Shown in pieces: positions 33,721 through 44,161 of a DNA stretch of 64,000 nt; position 1 is the stretch's first letter; each line of letters starts with the position of its first letter. Source of the stretch: Perca fluviatilis (Eukaryota > Chordata > Actinopteri > Perciformes > Percidae). The stretch covers positions 16,865,097-16,929,096 of the forward strand of contig NC_053120.1 in assembly GCF_010015445.1 (NCBI RefSeq), read 5' to 3'. The translations under genes were made by a program, and so were the position numbers. Below the pieces are notes generated by a model that did not search any database, was not told the DNA's origin, and saw only the letters and a list, made by a program, of their open reading frames with translations.

Positions 33721-35494
33721 ATGATCATAGCAAAGAGCCAGGACAAATTAATTTGTATATGGATGAGTTGTGATAATAAAGTTAATCTGCAATGTAAACA
33801 CCATTGCTTCTGTGGCATTTTCTGAATGAACTAGAATATATAAAGTACTACAAGTCAAAGGTTGTTTGGAACAATACCGACAGGAAACGAAGAAAAATTA
33901 ACAAAACAAGTACAAGGTGCAGGCAACTGCTGTCACTCACTGTCCCTCAGTTTATGGAAGCAACACAGACTGCTGCCTGCTCACAGCTCTTAGTGTCCTC
34001 TCCTAGTAGGACTGGTAATTTAATTTAATCTGAGAGCTATAGAAAACCTTTTGGTTCTTATATATATTCTTTGGAAATATAGTTTCCAAATGTTTATATA
34101 TTTGACATGTTAAGTGAGGAAGTTTGGCTCTGTTTTAGGATCACTAAGGGTGCAATCAGTGGACAGCCTTTGCTCTACAGGGAGCCAGGTTTTCCCTTTG
34201 TCACCTGTTTTCAATGGCAAGGCGTACGCGCACTCAGTCTGTACTGTGCCGATCCGTAACCATGCCCAAATAATCTGCTATGGTGTCCTGTTGATTTAGA
34301 GCAACAAAACATAGTGAAGCAAACTACATCATCTATTGGAAAATAGATGATGTAGTTTTGTTTAAGCTGTGGTGTAATCTAGTTGAGTTGTTGGTTATGT
34401 TCCTGATGCTTTGGTGGAACAGGTTTGTGAACTCAGCTGGGTAAGCGGGTGTCCATTTTTGTTCATCTCTTGGCACTTGATAATATGAGAGGGGGTCACT
34501 ATGTTTAGATGTGTCCAAAATTTAATTGCTTATTTTTGGTTTTAAATTCTGATAAACTGGCCTAATTCTGCCTCTTTGCATTATATTTAGTTTTCCTCTC
34601 GACATGTAGGAGAAGCTTACAGAACTCTGCATGCAAGGTGTCAATAGTGTGTTATCTTATTGATTCAATTCTTGTTTTGTAAGTGGACCGGACCCCCACC
34701 TCGCTGGTATGGAGTGCACTTGGTTCAAACACACAACTCAAATGAGTTTTAGCCAAATTCTAATTGGCATTTTGTTTTTTACATTTTTGTACAGCATACA
34801 AAGTCTCTACGGTTCATTAAAAAGTCATTAAAATGCCTTTTACATTACTTTCAGTAGCTTTGTAGAACAATCTTGTGTCAAATATACACTAAAGCTTTTT
34901 GAAAGTAAATAAAAAAGCATGTATATTCTTTTATATGTTTATCAATGAGGGTATATAGGGTATAAATATGATCAGCGGTTTTATTGTGATGTCAGTAGTC
35001 TGGTGTTTGAGTGGAGGATAGGGCATAACAGGTCTGTTTGCGGAGCAGAGCTACTCTCTTTAAACCAGCTTGTCCACCCTTGCAGAATCAGTAAACAGTT
35101 AATTAAAAACACCATTAAATGGCCAAAACAAACTTAAGACAGGCAAGAGGAGCATCAAAACATAAAAAACAAAAACCATGGAAGCGCCACCTGGTGGCTA
35201 CTTTAATTATTTCACCTGTACTATACAACAACGAGTGATAAAAGTAAATATGAGGTCTTTATAGCTGAAAAAAAAATGTATATAATAGAAGGAGGAGTAT
35301 TTCAATGGAATGGGGGTATAAATATTGTAAATATTAAAAGAATTTGCCATGTGTCCCCAGAGAGTTGGTGAATGTCAGGTTTGACCTTTATTTGTGAAAT
35401 CCTAACATTTTAAATGATTTTCAGGATCCCAGAATCAAGAAAGAATTTTTGGAGTTGAAACCATGTCTCTAGCTCATTTAGAAGTAGTAGTTTA
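33721..35494. other. noncoding stretch around the hairpin, no gene seen
   Basis: Apart from the hairpin at 34321-34358, only AT-rich sequence with short frames (up to 74 codons) is present. Confidence 0.5.
34321..34358. repeat. perfect hairpin, 17-bp arms
   Basis: Arms AAACTACATCATCTATT and AATAGATGATGTAGTTT with loop GGAA. No T run or tRNA-like signal accompanies it, so I see no terminator or RNA-gene function. Confidence 0.9.
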
Positions 35495-35580
35495 GAAAGG
35501 GTCCCCATGTACATTCGCTATGTCATGAGTCCCCACCGGATAACAAAAACGGGTATGTGTGTGTGTGTGTGTGTGTGTGT
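35495..35580. repeat. GGGGACC-type repeat ending in (TG)13
   Basis: GGTCCCCAT and GAGTCCCCACCGGA precede a 26-bp TG run (35555-35580). It resembles the arrangement at 10334-10600. Confidence 0.55.
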
Positions 35581-37002
35581 ATGTAAATGTTTATTTTCCT
35601 TGCCCAAGGATATCTCAGGTGGCGAGTAAATGAGAGAAAATAGAGCAGCTACTGTAATTAGCATTGCATGCATAAATTAACTGTTTGTGATTTTCTAAGC
35701 TACGCCTCAATCTCACCCTCCCCCCCATCCCCCCTTTGCATGTCCATCAAATCGGCAACATCATTAGGAAAGCCTCTTTTCAACATATTTTCCTATATCC
35801 TGCTGTCAAGTCTTGCCACCATTTTTTTATTTGAACGTGTGCTTGTTGGATACACAATGGTCATCAAAACACAGTTTATATTTAATCTGAACTGCTAAGG
35901 CTCTGCTTCACTTATAAACTAAGAAATGGAGGGTATCTCGTTGATAAGGCACCAGAAAGGTTTCTGTTTTCTCATGACACAGACAGAAGAGAAGAAGTCA
36001 TGAATTTATATGAGTTTCAACAGCAACGAAGCACCGGAAAGCATTGCCAGTGCCAGGTTTACCAGGCCGAGGCCTGACACAGTAATTTTATGGGTTCATC
36101 CAAAGCTAGTCAGGTGTAAAATAGACTGTGGCGATAGCCCAAACACACTCAATGGCAGCCCTTGTGTTTCCACTAGGCTCTGAAATCATATTCAGGGATA
36201 ACAATGAGTTTGTGGAGCTGCACAGAAAGTCATAGCAACCGGAGAGACGCAAGATGTGCCAAAAATGGTTTGCTTTGAATATCAATTTGTAGTGTACTCA
36301 AAGGACGGTTTCAAAACAATATAACCACTTTAGTCATCACAGATGGGTACAATTTACGAGAATGTAATAAGTATACATTAACCAAGGTTTCTTTTCTAAA
36401 ACATAAATCCATTTGTGGAAAACAGTTTGCTTATTTTCACTTAATGATGCTTCATTAAGATCTCCCATGATTTTACATGTGTATTACTTTGTAACATAAA
36501 AAGAATGGCATTCACTTCACTATTCAACAACTGACTGACACTCAAACTCAAGTCTGTAACCCTGTGTAGGTTTCTTCTCGGAAGGCATACTTTTCACTAT
36601 GCACGACAAAACTGATTGAGGCATATGAGTCGAAATCATAAATACCACGATTGTCCACTTTGATTTGAAAATCATTGATCATGGAGATGGAAAATAATTT
36701 AAAATTAAAAATAAAGACAAGGAGCAGCACACCAGACTATTGGCAGGTGGTTCTGCAACAGCCAATGTGTGTCAAAAACCTGCTGCCCTGTTCAAATGTA
36801 TTTCAGCAAAAAGCTGAATCCTTACCTACTAGACCAAAATAAGGGTTGGTCCTGGCTTTAACATTTGCATCAGCTCTCAAAGCCCTGAGTTAGCCTATCA
36901 AAAGCATATAAGCATATACAGTATATCACGTAGAACTGCGCAGTATGTTCTGTGTGCTGTTGGGCTAATTCTTGCATTTACTTTGTTATTGCAGCAGCGA
37001 CT
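35581..37002. other. noncoding stretch, no gene seen
   Basis: No recognisable frame or repeat family. A C-run (35717-35733) is the only low-complexity feature noticed. Confidence 0.5.
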
Positions 37003-37868
37003 TTAAAGTGATGGTTCGGAGTAATTCACCCTAGGGTCCTTTGCACCATGACCTCGAGCCAAACATCCCCCCAGAAGCTTTTTTCACCTGGGTCTAACAT
37101 TGGGCGAGTTAGCGTAGAGTAGCGTTAGCCGCTGAATAGCTTAGCGCGGGGCTAATGGACCCACATTTGTATCTCTTAAATGACCCCACTAATAATGCCC
37201 GAAATGATACCAAAGGTCTACACTAGTATATATAGGTTATGCACTCATAAAACGATGGATTGGAAAGTTTGTAAGTACACCAGAAGTTTATGTAAATAAC
37301 ACTTGCCTGCTGGCTTCTGCTCTCTGCCGAAAAGAGATGCAACAAAAATATTTTTTAATTTAACTTATTTTTTAAAGTAAGTGCTGTAATATAACTAGCA
37401 GGAGACAAGTAATAATTGAGGTAAGTTTGGAGACATTACCTTATTTAATCATTAAATTAATACATATTTTTGTTGTATCTCTTTTCGGTGTAGTAATTTA
37501 TAGACGGCCCTAAGCACTCGTCTAACTGCAGGTAGCAGCAGGAGCAGCAACAGCAACAGAGAGCAGAAGAGAGCAGGCAAGTGTTCATAAACTTCTGGTG
37601 TACTTACAAACTTTCCAATCCATCGTTTTATGAGAGCATAACCTATATATACTAGTGTAGACCTTTGGTATCATTTCGGGCATTATTAGTGGGGTCATTT
37701 AAGAGATACAAACGTGGGTCCATTAGCCCCGCTAATACTCGGCGACACACGCTACTCCGCTTAACTATTGATGCCCGCCCAGTATTAAGAAAAGCTTCTG
37801 GGGGGTGTTTGGCTCGAGGTCATGGTGCAAAGGACCCTAGGGTAAATTACTCCGAACCATCACTTTAA
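37003..37868. mobile_element. foldback MITE with ~330-bp terminal inverted repeats, TTAA-flanked
   Basis: Both ends read TTAAAGTGATGGTTCGGAGT going inward, with TTAA at 37003-37006 and 37865-37868. The arms (about 37003-37328 and 37558-37868) pair almost throughout, with a few indels near 37100 and 37760. A second inner pair is formed by AAAAGAGATGCAACAAAAAT near 37330 and its complement near 37480. A 70-bp insertion with GCAGCAG-type repeats (37491-37560) separates inner and outer pairing on the right. No coding capacity. TTAA boundaries suggest piggyBac-type mobilisation. Confidence 0.85.
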
Positions 37869-39067
37869 GTTGTAAGATCACAAGAGTATCAATTGTTAGT
37901 CAGTGACTTGCTATCATAAGCCTTCAAACTGGACTTTCTGGATCATATTTCCTCCTCTCAGTGAACCAGACTTATACAATTTCAATAGCTTGGTGGCAAC
38001 ATTCACCTTAGCCTCCCCTATCTGATCCGCTGTGCTGAAATACAGTGCTATGATAATGCTGCTTAGCTTGGAGCTCAGGATTAAAGGATTCATTGCAGGC
38101 ATAAAATATCTGGGGGAGAGCCAAAGCAAATCCACCGACGTGTCAGATGTGTCTCAAAGAGTCTTGAGAAAAGAAAGGAGTCAAGATGTTCACTTTTGAG
38201 GTTTTCTGCTTGCCTTTGTGTTCTCTGCGAGATCCCTCGGTGCCGCCACGCTAAAAGTGCAACATGGATATGTTATGCACTTCCTGTATGTGGACAGAGA
38301 TCCTTGCTGACCTCTGGTGTGTGTGGCCTTTGCGTATGTGTGTGGGCAGTGATTACAAGAACATTAGATCTTGTTGTGACATTGACATTTCTATGATTGT
38401 TCTGAACAGCAGCTATTATGAAGATATTATTTCCAGTTTACTGTTTAGCCTAACACATGTTTCTGTGCTTCACTATGAGATCTACTTCATGTGGCTTTAT
38501 TGTTTGTGTTCTAGGAACCGAAACCTATCCTGCTGTTGGACTCACGTAGAGTCCCATTGTATGACAGCATCAAAAAGATGTCCAAAATGTAAATGTAGCA
38601 ACATGGTACTCAGAGTTCTTTCACTTCTCTGTGATTATTCACTATCGCTGTCTCCCTCTCTTTCCTCTTTGACCTTCCTCCCCTCATTTCTCCTCCTCTC
38701 TCACCTTTCTTTGCTGCTGCTGAAATTTTAATCTGTTATTTGAGATCGGACTTCTAAATTTGCGCAAGCTTCCCAAGCTACTATAGCTGTGGGTTTCCTC
38801 ACTGCTCCCTTATCTTTTTCAACCTGGATGATGTCTCCTTCTGCCCTTAAACACCAGGAAACAAAGTAAAGCAGCCCATTCTTCCTGTCTGTCCTGTGTT
38901 TTCTTGTTGTGGCAAATAAACTGTATGTTCTATACGAGGCATTAAGGGAATAAGGACCTGTGGAGTGACGACAATGAGCCAGTTTTATAGAAAGTAGAGA
39001 CAACATAGATGAGTTTGTTAAATGCACATCATTCACAACATATTTTCAGATTACATTTTCTGTTTCA
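37869..39067. other. noncoding stretch with longest open frame of the window
   Basis: A 155-codon frame on the plus strand (38264-38731) is the longest in the window, but it is Cys/Ser/Leu-rich, ends in a TC-rich low-complexity stretch and shows no domain, so I do not call it a gene. Confidence 0.5.
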
Positions 39068-39076
39068 TATGCTATT

Positions 39077-39200
39077 TTTTATTTATTTATTTAACCTTTA
39101 TTTAACCAGGTAGGCCACTGAGATCAGGTTCTCATTTGCAATGGCGACCTGGCTAAGAAAAGCGTAAGCGTGCGAGACAACATACAGTTTCACATTCAAT
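39077..39200. repeat. teleost dispersed repeat (TTTAACCAGG type)
   Basis: TTTATTTAACCAGGTAGG, then CTGAGATCAGGTTCTCAT and GGCGACCTGGCTAAGA, match a repeat end I recall as common in many teleosts. Only one end is present. Confidence 0.6.
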
Positions 39201-39782
39201 ACAATACAAAGGTACTGTACACAATATGCTACATAAAGGCTACATAAAATGCAGATTAAGTAGGCATTACAAAGTGGCACAAACTTGTGGTGTAAGTAAG
39301 CCATATCCTATTTGTGAGCAGTTTGAGTTACCTTTTCTCGTCTGCATAGATTTATAAGATTTTCACTTTTTCTATTTTGAGGTGAGATGCTTTTTATGAA
39401 ATCCTTCCATACCTAATTCTCCTTCCATCACAATAACTTCCAATAACGACAGCATATAATAATTATAAAAAAAAACATGGATACTCATCACGTTTTGAGT
39501 TTTATATATCGTTCCAAAGCTCTTAATTATAGCGTCTGCTGATCCACAACAACAGAAATTGAGACTCAAGTGAAAACTTATATTACCTTTAGAGCGAAAA
39601 GGACGCAAGTGCATTTGATATTAAATGCTAATGAAAAATTAAAAGCACAAACAAAAAATGATTTTAAATTATGTAAAGAAAATGCCACATTCTTTTATAT
39701 TTTCGGTAACACTTTACTTTAAGCCCCTCCTATATAGCATCCATAAGCAGTATACAGACATTTAATAAATAGCTTAAAACAG

Positions 39783-39960
39783 GGGGCGACCTCTAGCTCA
39801 CCCAGTAAGAGCGTTCGCCCCGTGTTGAGTCCTGCAGCGGCGCAGGGTTCGAATCCGACCTACTCCCCTTTGCGTGTCATTCCCCATCTCTCTCCCCCTT
39901 TCATATCTATCCACTGTCCAATAAAGGGAAAAGCACCAAAAAATAATGTTTAAAAAAGAC
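39783..39960 (+). mobile_element. tRNA-derived SINE, plus strand
   Basis: The head has an A-box-like CTAGCTCACCCAGTAAGAGC and an excellent B box GGGTTCGAATCC (39846-39857). The body has TGCGTGTCATTCCCCATC and CACTGTCCAATAAAGG, ending in an A-rich tail (39925-39960). It has the same body type as the SINE nested at 16785-16933 and is better preserved. Internal promoter elements are intact enough for possible RNA polymerase III transcription. Confidence 0.85.
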
Positions 39961-41378
39961 TTTAAAATGTAGGCTAGTTCGAAGCAAATATGAAGATCTT
40001 AAGTGATTATCAATTTATAGTATTCCTCAGCAATTATGCCTTCTCCTATGAAGACTGAATATTTTATAACTGAATTGTGTTGTTAATTACTATGTTTTTA
40101 TACAACAGTCTCCACTTCTGAGTGCCAGCAGGACGAGTAATGCATGCATGCACACTTATATCTGCTTACAACTACATTATAGTACATTATAAACCATTTC
40201 TTAAATGTTAATTTACTACCTAAATGCTAAATAGGGGGACTTAAATAAAGTGTTTCCATATTTTCTTACATTCATTTATTTTTATAGACATATAGGCCTA
40301 TATATGACTCATCATTCCCCTTTGCCTTTCTGCTCACCTTTTGCTTCAACACCATGCCTCTAAGCCATCATCCTCCTTATCCCATTTATCTCTTCTTTAC
40401 CCAAGTCAAGTCAAAACTACAGTGAAGTTGATTCATGCACTAGATTTCAAAGATAAGGGCTCCCTGCGCCATGAATGCTACTGAGCGAGTATGGCTGCTC
40501 ACAATAATAAACCTTTTACCTTCATCCTCACCCAATGAGGTAAAAGGGAGAAGGAATGGGGATGTTATAATAAAAAGAAAAAGCGAGTGCTCTGAAGTGG
40601 ATTGCAATTAGTTTTTCATTAGGCTATTGAATTTAGGTAATGTCATCTTTCTTTGCTATCTGTGTATCTTTTATGCCATTTATATGCTTGTGCTTGTATG
40701 TAAGCTAATAAAAATGAAGAAAAAAAACACTTTCTCTCCGCATGAGCATTCTTTGTATTGATCATATTTTGCAGTGCAGCTTGGTTCCCTCATATATTCA
40801 TGTCTGCTCAAAGGCTCCATGTGATTGAATATCTTTGACTTTTGGGTCACCTTATGTTTTCTCTGAGAGTTTATTTAAAGGAACTTGGCACAGGGTAAAG
40901 AGTGGAGGAGTCACTCCTCTGCAACCTGTGAATATTTAACTTGCTATGAGATTACAATATCATCCGGAAATAATGATTCAACATAATAGTTTATAGAGGC
41001 ACATTTTCGTTTGCGATAAATAAAGTTGAATTACTAAATCCAAAGTAAACTATCTATATTGCGCCCCCATGCTCACTGATGTCAGACCCAGTTCAGGTAA
41101 GGCAACATAGCTTTTTGTCTTTCTTAAAAGCTCATTCTAGTGGTGAGACTTAGTCCATCAGTTTTCACTAGGGAGTGTGTGGTAGAGCGAGTGAGAGAGT
41201 GACGGAAATATGCTTCAGAGCGAGTACTGACTTTAGAGGCATAGTGGGAGAAACAAAATGTTTTCCCGGTGCTTTCTGGCCACGGTGGGAAATCTGTAGC
41301 AGGAAAAGTTAACCCTCTGCTTGATTTCATGTTGTTAATATAGAAGGAGAACCAGGAAATGAGTAGGGGAAAATGCAA
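39961..41378. other. noncoding stretch, no gene seen
   Basis: AT-rich sequence without recognisable frame. The last 250 bases become more GC-rich towards the repeat at 41379. Confidence 0.5.
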
Positions 41379-41560
41379 CGCTACCAATCCACGGCCGAGC
41401 GAAATACGTCACTGCGACGTGTAGTTACATTTTTCGTAGTCTATATCCATGACGTTCCACTTCCGGGATTGCTCTGGTGCCACAGGAAATTCCCCCGGAT
41501 GCATGTCTTTTCGCCAATGTCTGTTTCCTTCCACTTTCTTTGTGTTGGAATCATTATTTC
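41379..41560. repeat. CpG-containing dispersed repeat fragment
   Basis: Contains CACTTCCGGGATTGCTCTGG, CCACAGGAAATTCCCCCGG and CTTTCTTTGTGTTGG, the last shared with 4590-4610. It abuts the LINE fragment. Confidence 0.4.
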
Positions 41561-41565
41561 TGGAG

Positions 41566-42199
41566 TCAAGCGTGTGTCCACGGAGTGGGTTGGAGTCGCT
41601 GTTGGGCTTTCTTTGCGATGGCCGAGGTGTTGGTGTAGAAGGTCAGGTCCACCTGTAGGTGCATGCCGAGGAACTTCATGTTGCTGACCTTCTCCACAGC
41701 GGAGCCACCGATGGTCAGGGGTGTATGATGATGATGACTGCTGTCCCTTCTAAAGTCAATCACCAATTTTGTTTTATCAACATTCAAGGAAGATGTTGTG
41801 GGACCTGCAACACCCAGACAGTTACTCCACCTCCATCCTGTAGGCAGACTCGTCATTATCAGTCATAAGACCCACCACTGTTGTGTCATCAGCAAACTCA
41901 ATTATGTGATTTGAATTGAATCTGGCAGTACAGTAGTGGGTGAGGAGAGTGAACAGCAGGGGGCTCAATACACACCCCTGAGGTGAGCCTGTGCTCACTG
42001 AGATCGTTGCTGTATTGCTGCCAGCTCTGACTGACTGCTGCCATTTTGTCACAATAGGCATCAGAGCTACAGGGCGGTAATCATTCATACAAGCTTGGTT
42101 TGACTTCTTGGGTACCGGGATGATGGTGGCACTTTTGAAGCATGTAGACACAACTGCCTGAAAGAGTGAAGTGTTAAAGATGTCTGTAAAAAAAAACAT
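41566..42199 (-). pseudogene. Rex1/CR1-type LINE reverse transcriptase, internally deleted
   Basis: On the minus strand two long open pieces are seen. The first (42199 to 41822) has IIPVPKK and NDYRPVAL (fingers), then jumps at about 42050 to [15 protein letters not shown] and the catalytic FADD motif ([11 protein letters not shown]), ending [11 protein letters not shown]. The second (41856 to 41566) has LNVDKTKLVIDFRR, GGSAVEKVSNMKFLGMHL and AIAKKAQQRLQ (thumb and after). Between NDYRPVAL and the SPQG block roughly 80-90 residues of the palm are missing. There is also a frame change between the two pieces, and the endonuclease domain is absent (5' truncation). It has fewer stops than the 11760 copy, so it is younger. 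Confidence 0.82.
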
Positions 42200-42225
42200 C
42201 TTTCAGATGTTCAGCACAGTCTTTC

Positions 42226-42800
42226 ACAACGCAAAATCAATCTTTATTTGTATAGCACCTTTTATACAGGTTAGTGCAGTTCTAAGTGCTCCACAGATGA
42301 TGATAATAAGAAAACAAGAACAAGTGAAAATGCAACAGAAAAGACAAAAACAATTTAACATTTTAACAATTTGAGACCAATGCTGATTTAAAATCATTTA
42401 AAAGCTATAATAATAACATTAATAATAAATAAAAGCTGGACTAAAAACTAAATTAAATATATTTAAAAGACTAAACAAAACAAAGACAAATAAGAGAGAA
42501 AGGAATATGCAATAATTTCAATAATAATAATACAAAAATAAACAGAGAAAATAAAATACAATAACTTTTTACTACATAAATACAATAAAGTTAGTGAATA
42601 AAGCAATGTAAATAAAAAAACATTGTTAATCAAAAACCTGGCTGAGTAGGTAGGTTTTAAGGATCTAAGAGCAGATCCTCAGGCAGACTGTTCCAGCGCC
42701 TCAGAGCATAATAGCTAAAAGCTGCCTCACCAAAGGTTTTACTCCTGCACTTTAGAACAACTAACAGACTTGTGCCAGAGGACCATCAAGTCACCTGGTG
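42226..42800. repeat. teleost dispersed repeat (TTTGTATAGCACC type)
   Basis: Starts CAATCTTTATTTGTATAGCACC and AAGTGCTCCACA, continues through a long A/T-rich middle, and ends with AGACTGTTCCAGCGCCTCAG, GCTGCCTCACCAAAGG and GAACAACTAACAGACTTG. The block order matches a repeat I recall as widespread in fish, though the class is uncertain (possibly the tail of a non-LTR element). Confidence 0.6.
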
Positions 42801-44091
42801 GCTGTTTTTCAAATCCCTTACTCTTTTTTTTGGACTTGACCTAGTTTTCAAACACCATTCAGCTGAGACAGTTGTCATTATTTTGACACTGTTTGTGCTT
42901 GAGCTATAAAGGAAGGAAGGAAAGGAATTTGAGTGGGGGTTTTTGGGTGTGGGGGGTGATGTTTCAACTCAGTAAAAGCTTAAAGGCACATAACTGCAAC
43001 TGTTTATAATTGTATATAACATTGGTATTGGGTATGGATTATATCCTATTACACTAAAGTTGATCCCATGACCATGTATCCAAGATCCCAACCTGATACA
43101 CTGGAATAGCTTAGTAACCAACAGTAAAGTAAAAGTAATACATGTTTGGACTATAATGAATACGCAGTGTCAAAGAGTTTGTAACCATACTCAGAAAAAA
43201 CTACATACGCTAAATATACACTATACATACACTGTAAATACACACTGAGTGTTATTTTCCTCAATTAAACTATATAGATGATGATCCTTCCAGATGGAGT
43301 CCTCCAGAATTATGTGTAAATGTATTCATAATCATAAAGTATTCATTGATTTAATGTTTAAATATTAACATTTTCAAATTGTTGGATTGCTAATGATTCA
43401 GATCCCTCTTAAGCTCCTTTGGGAATGTTACCATCCAAAGCAGGGCACAAAGGAGGTCTACACAGTGTTAGGCTCCAAATAAATAGTTTGTCTCTTTTTA
43501 CCTTTTCAAGGCAATGTTTCAATCTACAAGATCTTTAAGAAACACATGAGTATTTTTGCCTGGATGTGCGCACAAATGGTCCCTCTTCTGAAGTGTATAT
43601 AATGAAATGGAGCGAGGCCAACGAGCCAGTTCTGGCAGATAGCTTGAAACTGCTTCACCACACTCACACATGACATTCTCCGCTCTCTACTCATATCCAA
43701 TGTGTCTACTTAAACTGTCAAGCTCTGCTCACTCGTTCGCTCTGCAATGCTGCTGCTGCTGCTGCCATAATGCTCACATCAAGCACTACTGCATCACATC
43801 TGCTGCTTGCATATAGAATTTTATTTAATCAACCCAACCTGCACCCCCATGCAGGTTCGGACTACACACTAGTTTTCCCTTTGCAAATTAGTGTGGGAAG
43901 TCAATGATTTCTTTCTAGATTATTCTATATTTTAGGTTTGAAGTGTGGTGAATGTATTTACCCACTCACTAAGCTCTCTGTCAAGTGTGATATGCTCCTG
44001 TTCACTTTTGACCATCACACACACACTCACAGTCAATTAAACTAATTGTAGTTTTACCCTTAGATGTTAACACAGTTTATACTTTCTGTTT

Positions 44092-44094
<3 letters not shown>
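42801..44094. other. noncoding stretch, no gene seen
   Basis: No recognisable frame. A short (CTG)6 run lies near 43750. Confidence 0.5.

Positions 44095-44161
<67 letters not shown>
44095..44161. repeat. (AC)33 microsatellite
   Basis: Uninterrupted AC run of 67 bp, probably polymorphic in length. Confidence 0.97.

Noticed and set aside
38264..38731. 155-codon plus-strand frame, longest in the window
   Set aside because: Cys/Ser/Leu-rich, tail made of TC-rich low complexity, no domain, no splice or family signal.
39783..39860. Possible functional tRNA gene
   Set aside because: A/B boxes are followed by a SINE body and A-rich tail, and the acceptor stem does not pair by eye.
41373..41687. 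104-codon plus-strand frame
   Set aside because: Antisense to the LINE fragment and to a dispersed repeat.
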